Shown here one piece after another: positions 49,318 through 57,900 of a DNA stretch of 64,000 bases; the first letter of the stretch is position 1; each line of letters starts with the position of its first letter. The position numbers and the translations under genes are program-made. The notes under the pieces are model-generated. The model ran no database searches. It was not told where the DNA came from and was given only the letters and a program-made list of their open reading frames with translations. The stretch lies in the NCBI GenBank assembly GCA_965153355.1, contig OZ231127.1:25544001-25608000 (forward strand). Direction: 5' to 3'. The DNA is from Flaccisagitta enflata (Eukaryota; Chaetognatha; Sagittoidea; Aphragmophora).

Positions 49318-49901
49318 CTCGACAAAGACTCCGGCTATGGGTCTTGAATTGTTAGTTGGTCCTCTGATGTTGAGCCCCATCCCGACTCTTTCGTGACTTC
49401 GCCGATGAACGACGACAACGACGAGATTCTCCTCAAACCCCTCGTCAGATTCCTCCATCGTGGCTTCAAATTCGTCGTCGGCGTCGTCGGCGTCGACGTT
49501 GAGGGGAGAAGCGGCTTCAGCGGCGGAAACGACCTTTGAATTTAGGTCGTTCGACGAAAGTTTCTGTCGAAGGCCAGAACTGAAATCCTCTTTCCCTCCA
49601 TCTATGTCTCTCTCGTTATCATCGTCATGTTTAGCGTTCACAACAATTAAATTTTGGGCAGGGCCGTTCTTGGCGGGGCCATTTCGGACGGGGTTGTTCT
49701 GGGCGGGGGCGGAATCATTATCGGAAGCGAAGGCATTTATGGCGGAAGCGACGGCTTTGACCGATGCTGTCGGGATGGTTTTGCGCTTTTTGCGTCTTTT
49801 TCTGGCGAGCAGCACCGCGTCAGCCGAAGGTCGACGACGAAACTCGAAGCCGCGAATTAATCGCTGAACGTGGGAGACAGTCGACGGACACACCTCGAGA
49901 T
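49318..49901 (-). CDS. PDZ-domain protein, upstream exon
   Basis: On the minus strand it opens after GTGTCAG (AG at 49902-49903) behind a C-rich pyrimidine tract and closes at GAG before GTTTGG. It encodes about 194 residues in one frame: a basic cluster RKRRKKRK that could be a nuclear-localisation or membrane-binding patch, Ala/Asn-rich and acidic linkers, then the first strands of a PDZ domain with the carboxylate-binding loop as RVGMGLNIRG (about 49359-49390) and GVFVE at the junction. Joined in phase 0 to the exon ending at 48241, it restores an ordinary PDZ fold, which is strong evidence for both splice sites. Starts mid-codon, so an upstream exon exists; not found. Confidence 0.85.
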
Positions 49902-49978
49902 CTGACACGGAGAGAGGGGGGGGGGGGAAGGAAGGAAAGTAGCGGGACTTTGGTCAATTTTACAGAAAATTCTTACAG

Positions 49979-50160
49979 AACAAGGCCGGATACACGGCAA
50001 GACGGTCGCGGACGGTTGGGCAGGAGCAGTAATGCAAAAACCGCTCACAATTCAGAAATGTGAAGGATGGACGGACGGACCGACCGACGGACCGACGGAC
50101 CGACGGACCGACGGACCGACCGACACGGTAAGGTGCAGAGTCGCGTGTCCGCGACCAAAA
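49979..50160 (-). mobile_element. HINE-like element, subfamily C, in the upstream intron or flank
   Basis: AACAAGGCCGGATACACGGC, GTCGCGGACGGTTGGGC, seven GACC/GACG units, GTGCAGAGTCGCGTGTCC and CGCGACC. It lies 78 bp beyond the upstream PDZ exon. Confidence 0.85.
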
Positions 50161-50418
50161 ATGCGTGGGGCTAAAGTATATATCTGTATGGTCGTGTCTG
50201 TGGAACTGTGAAATTCATTGAAATTCGTAACACAATCCACTACAGAGGAACCATAACTTGCCATTGCCAGTCACTCTGTCTGTCCAACCGTCGCGTTGGT
50301 CCATGCGTCCGTCTGTAACACTTTAATAGGAAACGCGCCTATGTTATTAAAGCAACTGTTTTTGGAATCATAATTCCATGTCAAACAAAATCACAAGAAT
50401 ACTTTTTTCTTGCTTAGT

Positions 50419-50531
50419 TTCTTTCTTTCTTTCTTTCTTTCTTCCTTCCTTCCTTCCTTCCTTCCTTCCTTCCTTCCTTCCTTCCTTCCTTCCTTCCTTC
50501 CTTCCTTTCTTTCTTTCTTTCTTTCTTATTT

Positions 50532-50563
<32 letters not shown>

Positions 50564-50690
50564 TTCTTTTTCTTTTTCTTTCTTTCTTTTCTTTTTCTTT
50601 CTGTTTTTCATCCTTTTTACTTTCTTTTTTCTTCATTCCTTTTTTATTTCTTTCTTTTTTTTTTTTTTTTTTTTTTTGCATTATATGTAT
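50419..50690. repeat. (CTTT)n/(CCTT)n and T-rich tract
   Basis: TTTC, then a block of TTCC (about 50443-50508), then TTTC again and a poly-T run to 50678. Confidence 0.95.
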
Positions 50691-50803
50691 TTTTGGCCCG
50701 TGGCAGTTTTAAGCGGAGTCACGCTCAGACGAAAGGGAAACCCAAACAGACGCAGCAGGGCTCCGATCCAGAGAAAGAAAGTTGATCTTTATACTAATGG
50801 GTC

Positions 50804-50886
<83 letters not shown>
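50804..50886. repeat. (GA)n microsatellite
   Basis: Pure GA. Confidence 0.95.
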
Positions 50887-50889
<3 letters not shown>

Positions 50890-51021
50890 TTGATGGGTCA
50901 GGTTACCATCAACAAGGTATTCATTGCATGCGATCTGATGAGAGGCACACTTATCCTACCAGAAACAAAGTTGCTTTCAGTTGACAAATAAGGAGAATAG
51001 ACGCAATTTGTAGATGCGGCG

Positions 51022-51136
51022 ATGATGACGACGATGATGACGATGATGACGACGACCATGACGACGACGACCATGGTACCGGAGGCGACGTCAACGGAAG
51101 TGAGCAAGATATTATCGATTCAAATTATTATGATGT

Positions 51137-51219
<83 letters not shown>
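51022..51219. repeat. (GAT)n and GACGATGAC mixed trinucleotide tract
   Basis: Mixed GAC/GAT at 51022-51080, pure GAT at 51136-51219. Confidence 0.9.
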
Positions 51220-51940
51220 TGTTGGCGCCAGATCTCTGTAGAAACTGTCGATGATAATTAGACGTTTGCATCATTGAATGCGTAGCATTAAGAGCTTACA
51301 TTTCTCATTAGTCTCGTTATGATACATGGTATTTCCCAATGATCATTTGTACACAGTGTCCTTTCATTTACATTATTATCGATGAATCTGAAGAAAGAGT
51401 ATTTCCTTTTGTGTGCATTGATACATGTTTACATTCTTTACTAGATTGCCTCATGGTTGGGGTTTTTCCTAGCCTTTAATGATTCGTTCCGCCCTTTGGG
51501 TCGCGCGTGTTGTCTAAAGGATTTGTGCCTCTCTCTATACATCTCAGGTGTTGAGGATAGGATAAGTTCACACACAGTGGCTCTCCCGATTATTGACACA
51601 AACTTGCGCCTTCGGGCCCTAAAAAGACATACTAGCGCATGGACTGTAAACTGCGCAGACGGAGGCATCGGGAGCCCCTGGCACGCATCCACGCGAGCCC
51701 TTTGTAAGCAATCGCAGCTTACAATTGGTGCATCGCCGATAGAGCCTAGGATAGGGTAGGAACCTTTTAGCTTTACACACCCCCCAAGATCGCGAGTGAA
51801 AGGTGGCAAGGAGGCAACAGTATACGAATAATACAGGCATAGTGCGGTTGCCGTAGTTAAATCTGCCTGGCTGGAGACGGCTTTGTCTTGAATTCCAATA
51901 TTTTTGTTCATCTTAATGCCCGTAGCTTAACATCTGCTGC

Positions 51941-51950
51941 ATATATATAA
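51941..51950 (+). promoter_or_regulatory. TATA-like sequence upstream of the 270-codon ORF
   Basis: ATATATATAA about 360 bp before the ATG at 52311. Position is compatible with a retroelement promoter, but this is composition-level evidence only. Confidence 0.2.
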
Positions 51951-52144
51951 CTAATTACGTCTTGGGCAAAAGCCTTGTGGCAAGGACGTCCGTCTAAAGA
52001 ATTTTAACCTGCTAATAGATTCGGCAGACGTTTTATTCTTCTGAGAAATCCGTACGGTATAAGCTTTCATTCTTCTTTTGAACATTGTAAAGCAGTATCT
52101 CTGCCTATAGGGCCAAGTGGCAGGTCATTTGAGTACCGCGTGCA

Positions 52145-52197
52145 GATATTGCCAGATCAGTGTTCTTCCTTGGCTTCGCATGACACGGGGGTAGAGG
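52145..52197 (+). repeat. 5' copy of a diverged direct repeat bracketing the retroelement ORFs
   Basis: GATATTGCCAGA, then CCTTGGC, three bases, GCATGACACGGG and TAGAGG. The partner is at 61779-61837. It contains a five-codon upstream frame (ATG at 52180, stop TAG). Confidence 0.5.
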
Positions 52198-52310
52198 AAG
52201 GGCCCCAACCGCCACCTTAACCTTTTTTTTCGACCTTTTTTATGAAAATTAGCTTCCAGCGTTTTCTACATTTTTATCCTTAGAATAGCCCTCCAGCCTA
52301 TTACTTTTAG

Positions 52311-53123
52311 ATGGAACAGGATCCTCAAGGGCAGCAAAATGCCCGTGACGATTCTGCGAGGCCCGCATGGGCTGAGCATGTGAATAGTGTTCTTACAACT
52401 GAAGGCACAGGGAACGTATTTCTCGCGATCCACCACCACCACCATCATAACACGGAACGCCCACGCTCGCCAGTGCGAAGAAGGTCCGGACAGATTCCAG
52501 TGGAGGACGAGGTGTTCTTTCACGAGTTTCAACGTCGCCGCAGGGAAGAGGTGCGCCTTGAAGCATTCATCCGCGACTTGGACACCGAACTGTCCCAGGC
52601 CGCTATCATCGGAACGGTTACGGCCCCTGACAGGCCCACCTGGTCACGACTCCCGTTCGGACAGTCCCGATCTCCGATCCAGCTTTTGACGCCTGGCGTT
52701 GGTCCCGAAGGTCGTTACGCAGACGACGGAATTCCTCTGGGAAACCCACGTCGTGACGCTGACGCCGACGCTGCCGCCAGGGCTGAAGCCGCTGAACGCC
52801 AGCTGCCGTACAATCCTCGCGGAAACTACCCTCCAGCAGGTCGACAGGGAATGGTGAGCCGTAGTTTGGTAGGCGCGAGGAACGAGATCAGAAACCTCCT
52901 GATTATCACCTCTTTGAGAATCCGTCTGATTTGGGACCGTGTGTCTGTCGAGTCCGCTTGGGACGCGCTGGTCGCAAAGTTTATCCGTGACGAAGTGTTC
53001 CAGAGTGACCAGGAAGTGCAAAACGCGTTCCGCTTCGCATTCAGGCAAGAGCCGCGAGATGCATTCCAACCAATCATTCAAGGTGAGGTCGAGGCCATGC
53101 ACTCAGCGTGGCTCGCCCAGTAA
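52311..53123 (+). CDS. Unrecognised 270-residue protein upstream of gag
   Basis: An intact ATG-to-stop frame in coding-like sequence, 434 bp upstream of the Gag start and in the same orientation. The protein is hydrophilic: a six-His run at residues 41-46, an Arg-rich stretch (PRSPVRRRSGQIPV, residues 51-64), an acidic-basic segment FQRRRREEVRLEAFIRDLD, an Ala/Arg/Asp-rich middle and a more ordered C-terminal third (from about 180) with regularly spaced Leu/Ile/Phe/Trp that could be helical. No cysteine cluster, no membrane segment. SGQIPV (59-64) also occurs at Pol residues 1595-1600, encoded by different synonymous codons. It could be an accessory retroelement protein or an unrelated host gene; I do not recognise the family. 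Confidence 0.6.
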   Translation: MEQDPQGQQNARDDSARPAWAEHVNSVLTTEGTGNVFLAIHHHHHHNTERPRSPVRRRSGQIPVEDEVFFHEFQRRRREEVRLEAFIRDLDTELSQAAIIGTVTAPDRPTWSRLPFGQSRSPIQLLTPGVGPEGRYADDGIPLGNPRRDADADAAARAEAAERQLPYNPRGNYPPAGRQGMVSRSLVGARNEIRNLLIITSLRIRLIWDRVSVESAWDALVAKFIRDEVFQSDQEVQNAFRFAFRQEPRDAFQPIIQGEVEAMHSAWLAQ

Positions 53124-53556
53124 ATGCGTCCTTCCGTGCTGAATGATAAAGCTCGGGGAGTCTAATTACCTTAATTTCTTATCTTACATTAATAGTTGCC
53201 ACTGCCAACCGATCAATCAACAATTTTGAAGTTTCATATTGCAAAGAAATACCTGTTTATTCTCGCTTAGTGTTAGAGAGCTAGTTTGCAGATTCGAAGA
53301 AGACAGGTTTAGACTCCTTGAGCCCAATTGGGGTAGTCGTAGTGTATTCGAGTTTCATTAATCATGTGTTAAAGTAAAAAGAGATGTAAACGTGACGCAT
53401 TGATGCACAAGATAAATCATTTTTAACCGGAAAGAATTATAGTTGATGCCGCAAACCGCTGTTTACGTGACATAATACAGCGACGAAACCATATACTAAA
53501 CAGACGAATCCCCTCCTTTGTCAATTGCCCCCCCTCCTCCCTAAACTGACACAATC
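53124..53556. other. Leader between the 270-codon ORF and gag
   Basis: Unique AT-rich sequence ending in a pyrimidine-rich stretch (CCCCTCCTTTG, CCCCCCCTCCTCCC) just before the Gag ATG. No LTR or primer site recognised. Confidence 0.4.
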
Positions 53557-54870
53557 ATGGCGCAAGAAAAAGTAGCAAACTGCATTCCCATTGAGGAATA
53601 TGACCCGAACAAACATGACTTTGACGAATATTTCGACCTTCTTGGAAATGCGGTTGGCTTAGCAACCAATACAACTAAAGAGCGTAAGGATGAGCTGACC
53701 GTACAATGGGTCCCGCTCAAGCTGAACGAGCGCGAACGTATTATCTTCAATGGGTGCAAGGCAAAACTGTGGAAAGACTTGAAACCAGAGTTCAAGGAGG
53801 CGTTGAAGGATCCTCATGACGCCTACCGTTGGAAGATAGGGCAGATCATGGTTAAGTGGGATGGAAAAGTGAGCTTCGGCGCATTCGCTACGAGGGTAAA
53901 ACGTACGGTTGACACATACGAGAAGAGACCCACAGAGGAAGACTACTACCACCACTTCCGAAAAGGTCTCCCAAAAGAGTACAAAAAGGCCATCGACCTA
54001 GGTAGAACGGCTGAGACGCTGGAAGAAGCCAAACGCGTAGCAACCCGATTCCGAAGTGCGGAAATGGCAGAAGAGGAGGACAATGCGGTCCAAACGAAAT
54101 CAGTTGCGTTCACTGGAGCTTCGATGTCTTCTAGTGAATCTGACCGTCTGAAGGCAATTGAACTTGGCATCCAGACTATGGCTGTCAAAGTGGAAAACTT
54201 TGGCTCGGACCTCAAGAAATTAAAAGAAGAACGGTACCAGTCAGCTAGTAGGGAACGGTACGACAGAGGTAGGTCAGAAAGCCGAGGTCGAGACCAGAGT
54301 CGCGACTACCGCCGCGACAGTCAGGATCGACGTGACAGTAGGGATAGATACAGTGGCCGCGACCGCCGAGACGACCGTGACCGTGACCGTGGGAGACGCG
54401 ATAGCCGGGACCGCCGCGACAGCCGGGATAGACGGGACAGTCGGGACCGCTACCGCAACTATGATGACCGCAGGGGTGGACGTGATGACTATCGAAGCCG
54501 CCGTGACAGCTTTGACCGCCGCGATTACAATGACCGTTACAGACGTGACGACAGCCGTGACCGCCGGTACCACGGGAATGGACGTCGAGACAGCAGGGAC
54601 AGACGATCGGACAGCAGAGAGATCCGTAATTACAGCAGAGAGCGATATGATAACAAGGACCGCCGCCGCGATAGCAGAGATAGGGGTTATGATCGCGGCC
54701 CTAGGGGAAGCCGTCCTGAGTCGTATGGACGTGATAGAGACTACAGCCGCGACAACTACGAACGAAACCGGGGTCGCGGGCGTGACGAGTACAATAGCGC
54801 GGATGTAGATGAGAAGTTGCTCCAACTGGCCGATCAACTGCTCGGCAAGAGCAAAGACTCGGAAAACTAG
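53557..54870 (+). CDS. Gag-like protein of a Ty3/gypsy-type retroelement, RD/SR-rich tail
   Basis: 437 codons, ATG in good context (ACAATCATGGC). Residues about 1-175 look like a retrotransposon capsid region, ending in the typical FRKGLPKEYKKAI and TLEEAKRVATRF signature (134-165). Residues 196-228 are a probable coiled coil. From about 230 to 415 the protein is almost entirely Arg-Asp, Arg-Asp-Ser and Arg-Tyr repeats; there is no CCHC zinc knuckle, so nucleic-acid binding is presumably through this basic-acidic tail. The last ~22 residues form a Leu-rich helix. The stop TAG overlaps the -1 frame of Pol. The frame is unbroken, which argues for a recent or maintained copy. Family assignment rests on the Pol next to it. 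Confidence 0.85.
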   Translation: MAQEKVANCIPIEEYDPNKHDFDEYFDLLGNAVGLATNTTKERKDELTVQWVPLKLNERERIIFNGCKAKLWKDLKPEFKEALKDPHDAYRWKIGQIMVKWDGKVSFGAFATRVKRTVDTYEKRPTEEDYYHHFRKGLPKEYKKAIDLGRTAETLEEAKRVATRFRSAEMAEEEDNAVQTKSVAFTGASMSSSESDRLKAIELGIQTMAVKVENFGSDLKKLKEERYQSASRERYDRGRSESRGRDQSRDYRRDSQDRRDSRDRYSGRDRRDDRDRDRGRRDSRDRRDSRDRRDSRDRYRNYDDRRGGRDDYRSRRDSFDRRDYNDRYRRDDSRDRRYHGNGRRDSRDRRSDSREIRNYSRERYDNKDRRRDSRDRGYDRGPRGSRPESYGRDRDYSRDNYERNRGRGRDEYNSADVDEKLLQLADQLLGKSKDSEN

Positions 54871-54904
54871 TGACCGACTGTGGTGCAGGGCAAACGACAG
54901 TCGG
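54861..54904 (+). promoter_or_regulatory. Probable -1 ribosomal frameshift signal at the Gag-Pol junction
   Basis: GGAAAAC (54861-54867) lies directly before the Gag stop in phase G-GAA-AAC; six bases later CCGACTGT (54874-54881) pairs perfectly with ACAGTCGG (54897-54904) around a 15-base loop. Pol is in the -1 frame, which is open from 54813, and has no ATG near its start. Spacing and stem match classical -1 sites; the heptamer is not the strict XXXYYYZ form in its first half. Confidence 0.65.
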
Positions 54905-57900
54905 ACGAGATTCCCAAGCCCCTGAGATAGAAGACTTAGTCGAAGATGATAGTGATACCCCCGCCATTGACCCATACTGGGATGAACTCCCTGACCCCGA
55001 GCCCAAATATCGTGCCTTAATTAATGTTGTCGCATGTAATCGTCGTATTCCTGTCCTTGCCGATTCCGGTTGCACCGGTTGCTGTATTTCCACTGATTTC
55101 TTTAATAAAAACCCTGTCCTAAGAAAAACATTTGTCCCGCAGAAATCCCGAGGCCGCGCCATCAACGGTTCGGACGTCGCTGCTATCGGTATGGTTAAAC
55201 TCGAGTTCATGGTAAGCAAAGTGCCCATGCAAATCACCTGTAAGGTGATCAAAGGGTTGATTGACCCAATCGTTCTCGGTTGGGATTGGTTTAGCAAATA
55301 TGAGGTTGTACTCAACGTCGCTGATGGTATCCTTAGTTTCAAAGGTGGTAAAACCCCTCTCATGCGCAATAACCGACGTCTCTCTGGTTGTTTCTATCGT
55401 GTTTCCCAAGATTTAATTCTCCCTCCCAACTCTAAAGTGCATGCCAAGGTTGATTTGGTCCTTGATGGTAAAAATCTTGATCGGTGTGCTTCTACCGTGG
55501 TTACGGAGCCCTTCTCCAGCAATGGAGCACTGTATTGGGCTGCTCGTACTTGTTCATTGGTTGAGAACAACTCGTTTCGCACGGAATTCCTCAACAATTC
55601 CGATGAAAGCATTAAGATTGGGGGTGGGTCAGTCATTGGCTTTGCAGAATTTGTTGAAAAGGAGTTCGAAGCGAAGGCTTTCCAAACGGAAATGTCCTGC
55701 TTCTACCAAAACGACAATGATGAGAGTGAAGCCCACATTCTTGTCGACATTGAAGAGCAGGAACAGGATTATGCAGCCTGTAACTCTTCCGATCCGGCCA
55801 CCCCGCGCGCCCCCGCGACGCAGGATGACATTCCCCCGGGGGCCAAACCACTCTTCATCGACTATTCGAGTGTGGCTGAAGATGCGAAAGCATACATCCC
55901 CAGGATGAAGGAACTGTTTGATGAAAAGCACAAAGGTGCCTTTTCGAGGCATGACCGCGATTATGGTAAGACCAATGTTATTCAGTACAGAGCCCATATG
56001 AAAGACCCTGATCAACCCCCTGTTTCCTCGTCCCCGTATCGTACCCGTCCTGAGATGAGAGAAGTCATTGACGAGCAAGCTCATCAAATGATTGCCGATG
56101 GTCTTGTTGGTCACTCAACCAGCCCGTTTTCAGCTCCCATCCTTCTTGCCCGCAAAAAGTGTGGCGGATGGAGATTTCTGACCGATTTCCGCAAGATCAA
56201 TGAGCGCTGTGAGAAAGTTGTCTACCCGTTGCCGCGAATTGAGGATTCCATCCAAAGGTTAGAAAATCCGAAGTACTTCAGCTCGATGGATCTGACCAAA
56301 GGCTTTTGGCAGATCCCCGTGCATGAAGCCGATCGGAAATTCTTCGCCTTCAGCACGGAGTCGATGCATTTGGAGTACTTAGTGGCCCCGATGGGCGCTA
56401 AAAACTCTCCTAGCTATCTCACGAAGCTGATGCAGCTCGTCCTTAGGGGCCTGCCAATCCAGCATGTGATATCGTATTTGGATGATGTGCTCGTGGCCGA
56501 CACCAACATGGAAGACCATCTGAAACATCTCGACCTGGTTCTCTCGGCTCTCGAGAAAGCCGGGTTGAAACTGAATCCCGCGAAGTGCCTCTTCGCAAGG
56601 GAATCGGTGGTCTGCCTTGGTCACAAGTTGTCTCGCGAAGGTGTATCCCCGGATCCGGCCAATGTTGACAAGATCCGCTCGTGGAAGGCGCCCAAAAATG
56701 TAAGGTTACTGCGGGCGTTCCTCGGCCTGACGGGATACTACCGCCAGTTTGTGCGCGGATACAGCGATATCGCTGGTTGCCTCACTGACCTCACGCGAGA
56801 CGGGGTTAAGTGGCACTGGACGCCAGATCACGAGAAGGCGTTCACCACCCTGCGTGACATCCTTACATCAGATCAGATTATGTCATATCCTAACTTCTCG
56901 CTTCCGTTTATTGTGAAGACCGACGCCTCCCTTACTGCAATTGGCTACATGCTTACGCAGAAGGTTGAGAGCAAGGAACGTGTGATATCGTATGGTTCCA
57001 AAAAGCTCAGCGTGCAACAGCAACGCTGGGCGACCTACGATCGAGAATTCTTTGCTATGGTCTCCGGAATCAGGGCTAACTCTCACTACTTGAGACACGC
57101 CAAGTTCTTTGTGATCACCGACCACCGTCCTCTCCTAGCCTGGAGAAAGGTCGATACGAAGAAAGATCCCACGGGTCGCCGGACCCGTTGGGCTATTGAA
57201 CTCGACAATTACGAGTTCGATTTGCTTTATAAGAAAGGTAAGATCCATAGCGATGCCGACGCGATGAGTAGACGTGGAGACGAAGACGACGAGGTTGCCG
57301 AGGACGATGATGACTTCCTCGCCATGTTTGAATACTCCTTCGCATTCGAAGACGCCGAGCTGGCGCCGCCCGCCGTCGACGACACATTGGAGGGAGGCCT
57401 GTTCTTGGGAATGACCTTCGATGACGAGTACGTCTTGGCGAGCCTGAATGCCGAAGATGACCAGCAGGAACGTCTGAGGGAGATGCAGCAGGATGACCTG
57501 ACAATCGCAACAGTCATCGAGTTTGTCAAAAACCGCAAAAACCTCCCACGTAAGTTCCCAATGCCGTGGATCCGTCGTAACTTCAAGTTCTTTACAGTCC
57601 GCGATGGCATCCTCTATCGTAAGGCCTACGCAACAATGGTCGACGACGACGTCTTACAGGCAATTATTCCGGACGCGATGGTCCCGGAAATCTTGGCAGA
57701 GTTGCACGGCTCATTCTGGGCCGGTCACCCTGGTCCAGATAAGATGGCCCAGAAAGTTAGACGCTATGCAGCATGGGCCACCATGACGAAGGACATCAAA
57801 GACGCCGCTCTGCAATGCAAGGTCTGCGACCAACTCCGCCCTCAAATTCCGAAGGCTCGAACTCCGCTCCAACCAATCATCGCCCGAAACGTGTTTGATC

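Larger units (their letters stand above)
51220..52310. other. Region upstream of the retroelement ORFs; LTR expected but not demonstrated
   Basis: GC-balanced unique sequence unlike the repeat-rich flank. If the retroelement retains a 5' LTR it should lie here or at 53124-53556, but I found no long direct repeat with the 3' side, and no convincing tRNA-complementary primer site. A minus-strand frame of 156 codons (51441-51911) has no recognisable domain. Confidence 0.35.

Noticed and set aside
51441-51911. 156-codon minus-strand frame upstream of the retroelement
   Set aside because: No recognisable domain, no neighbouring exon and no supporting splice sites; kept only as part of the unassigned region.
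52171-52189. TGGCTTCGCATGACACGGG as a retroelement primer-binding site
   Set aside because: Begins with TGG, but its complement does not fit the required T-stem and acceptor positions of a tRNA 3' end as I can check them by eye.
54870-54872. GTG as a genuine Pol start codon
   Set aside because: Eukaryotic non-AUG initiation here is less likely than frameshifting, given the open -1 overlap from 54813, the heptamer and the stem-loop.
54274-54975. 233-codon antisense frame across gag, and a 158-codon plus frame at 54332-54808
   Set aside because: Shadows of the Arg-Asp repeat codons; the sense Gag frame explains them.
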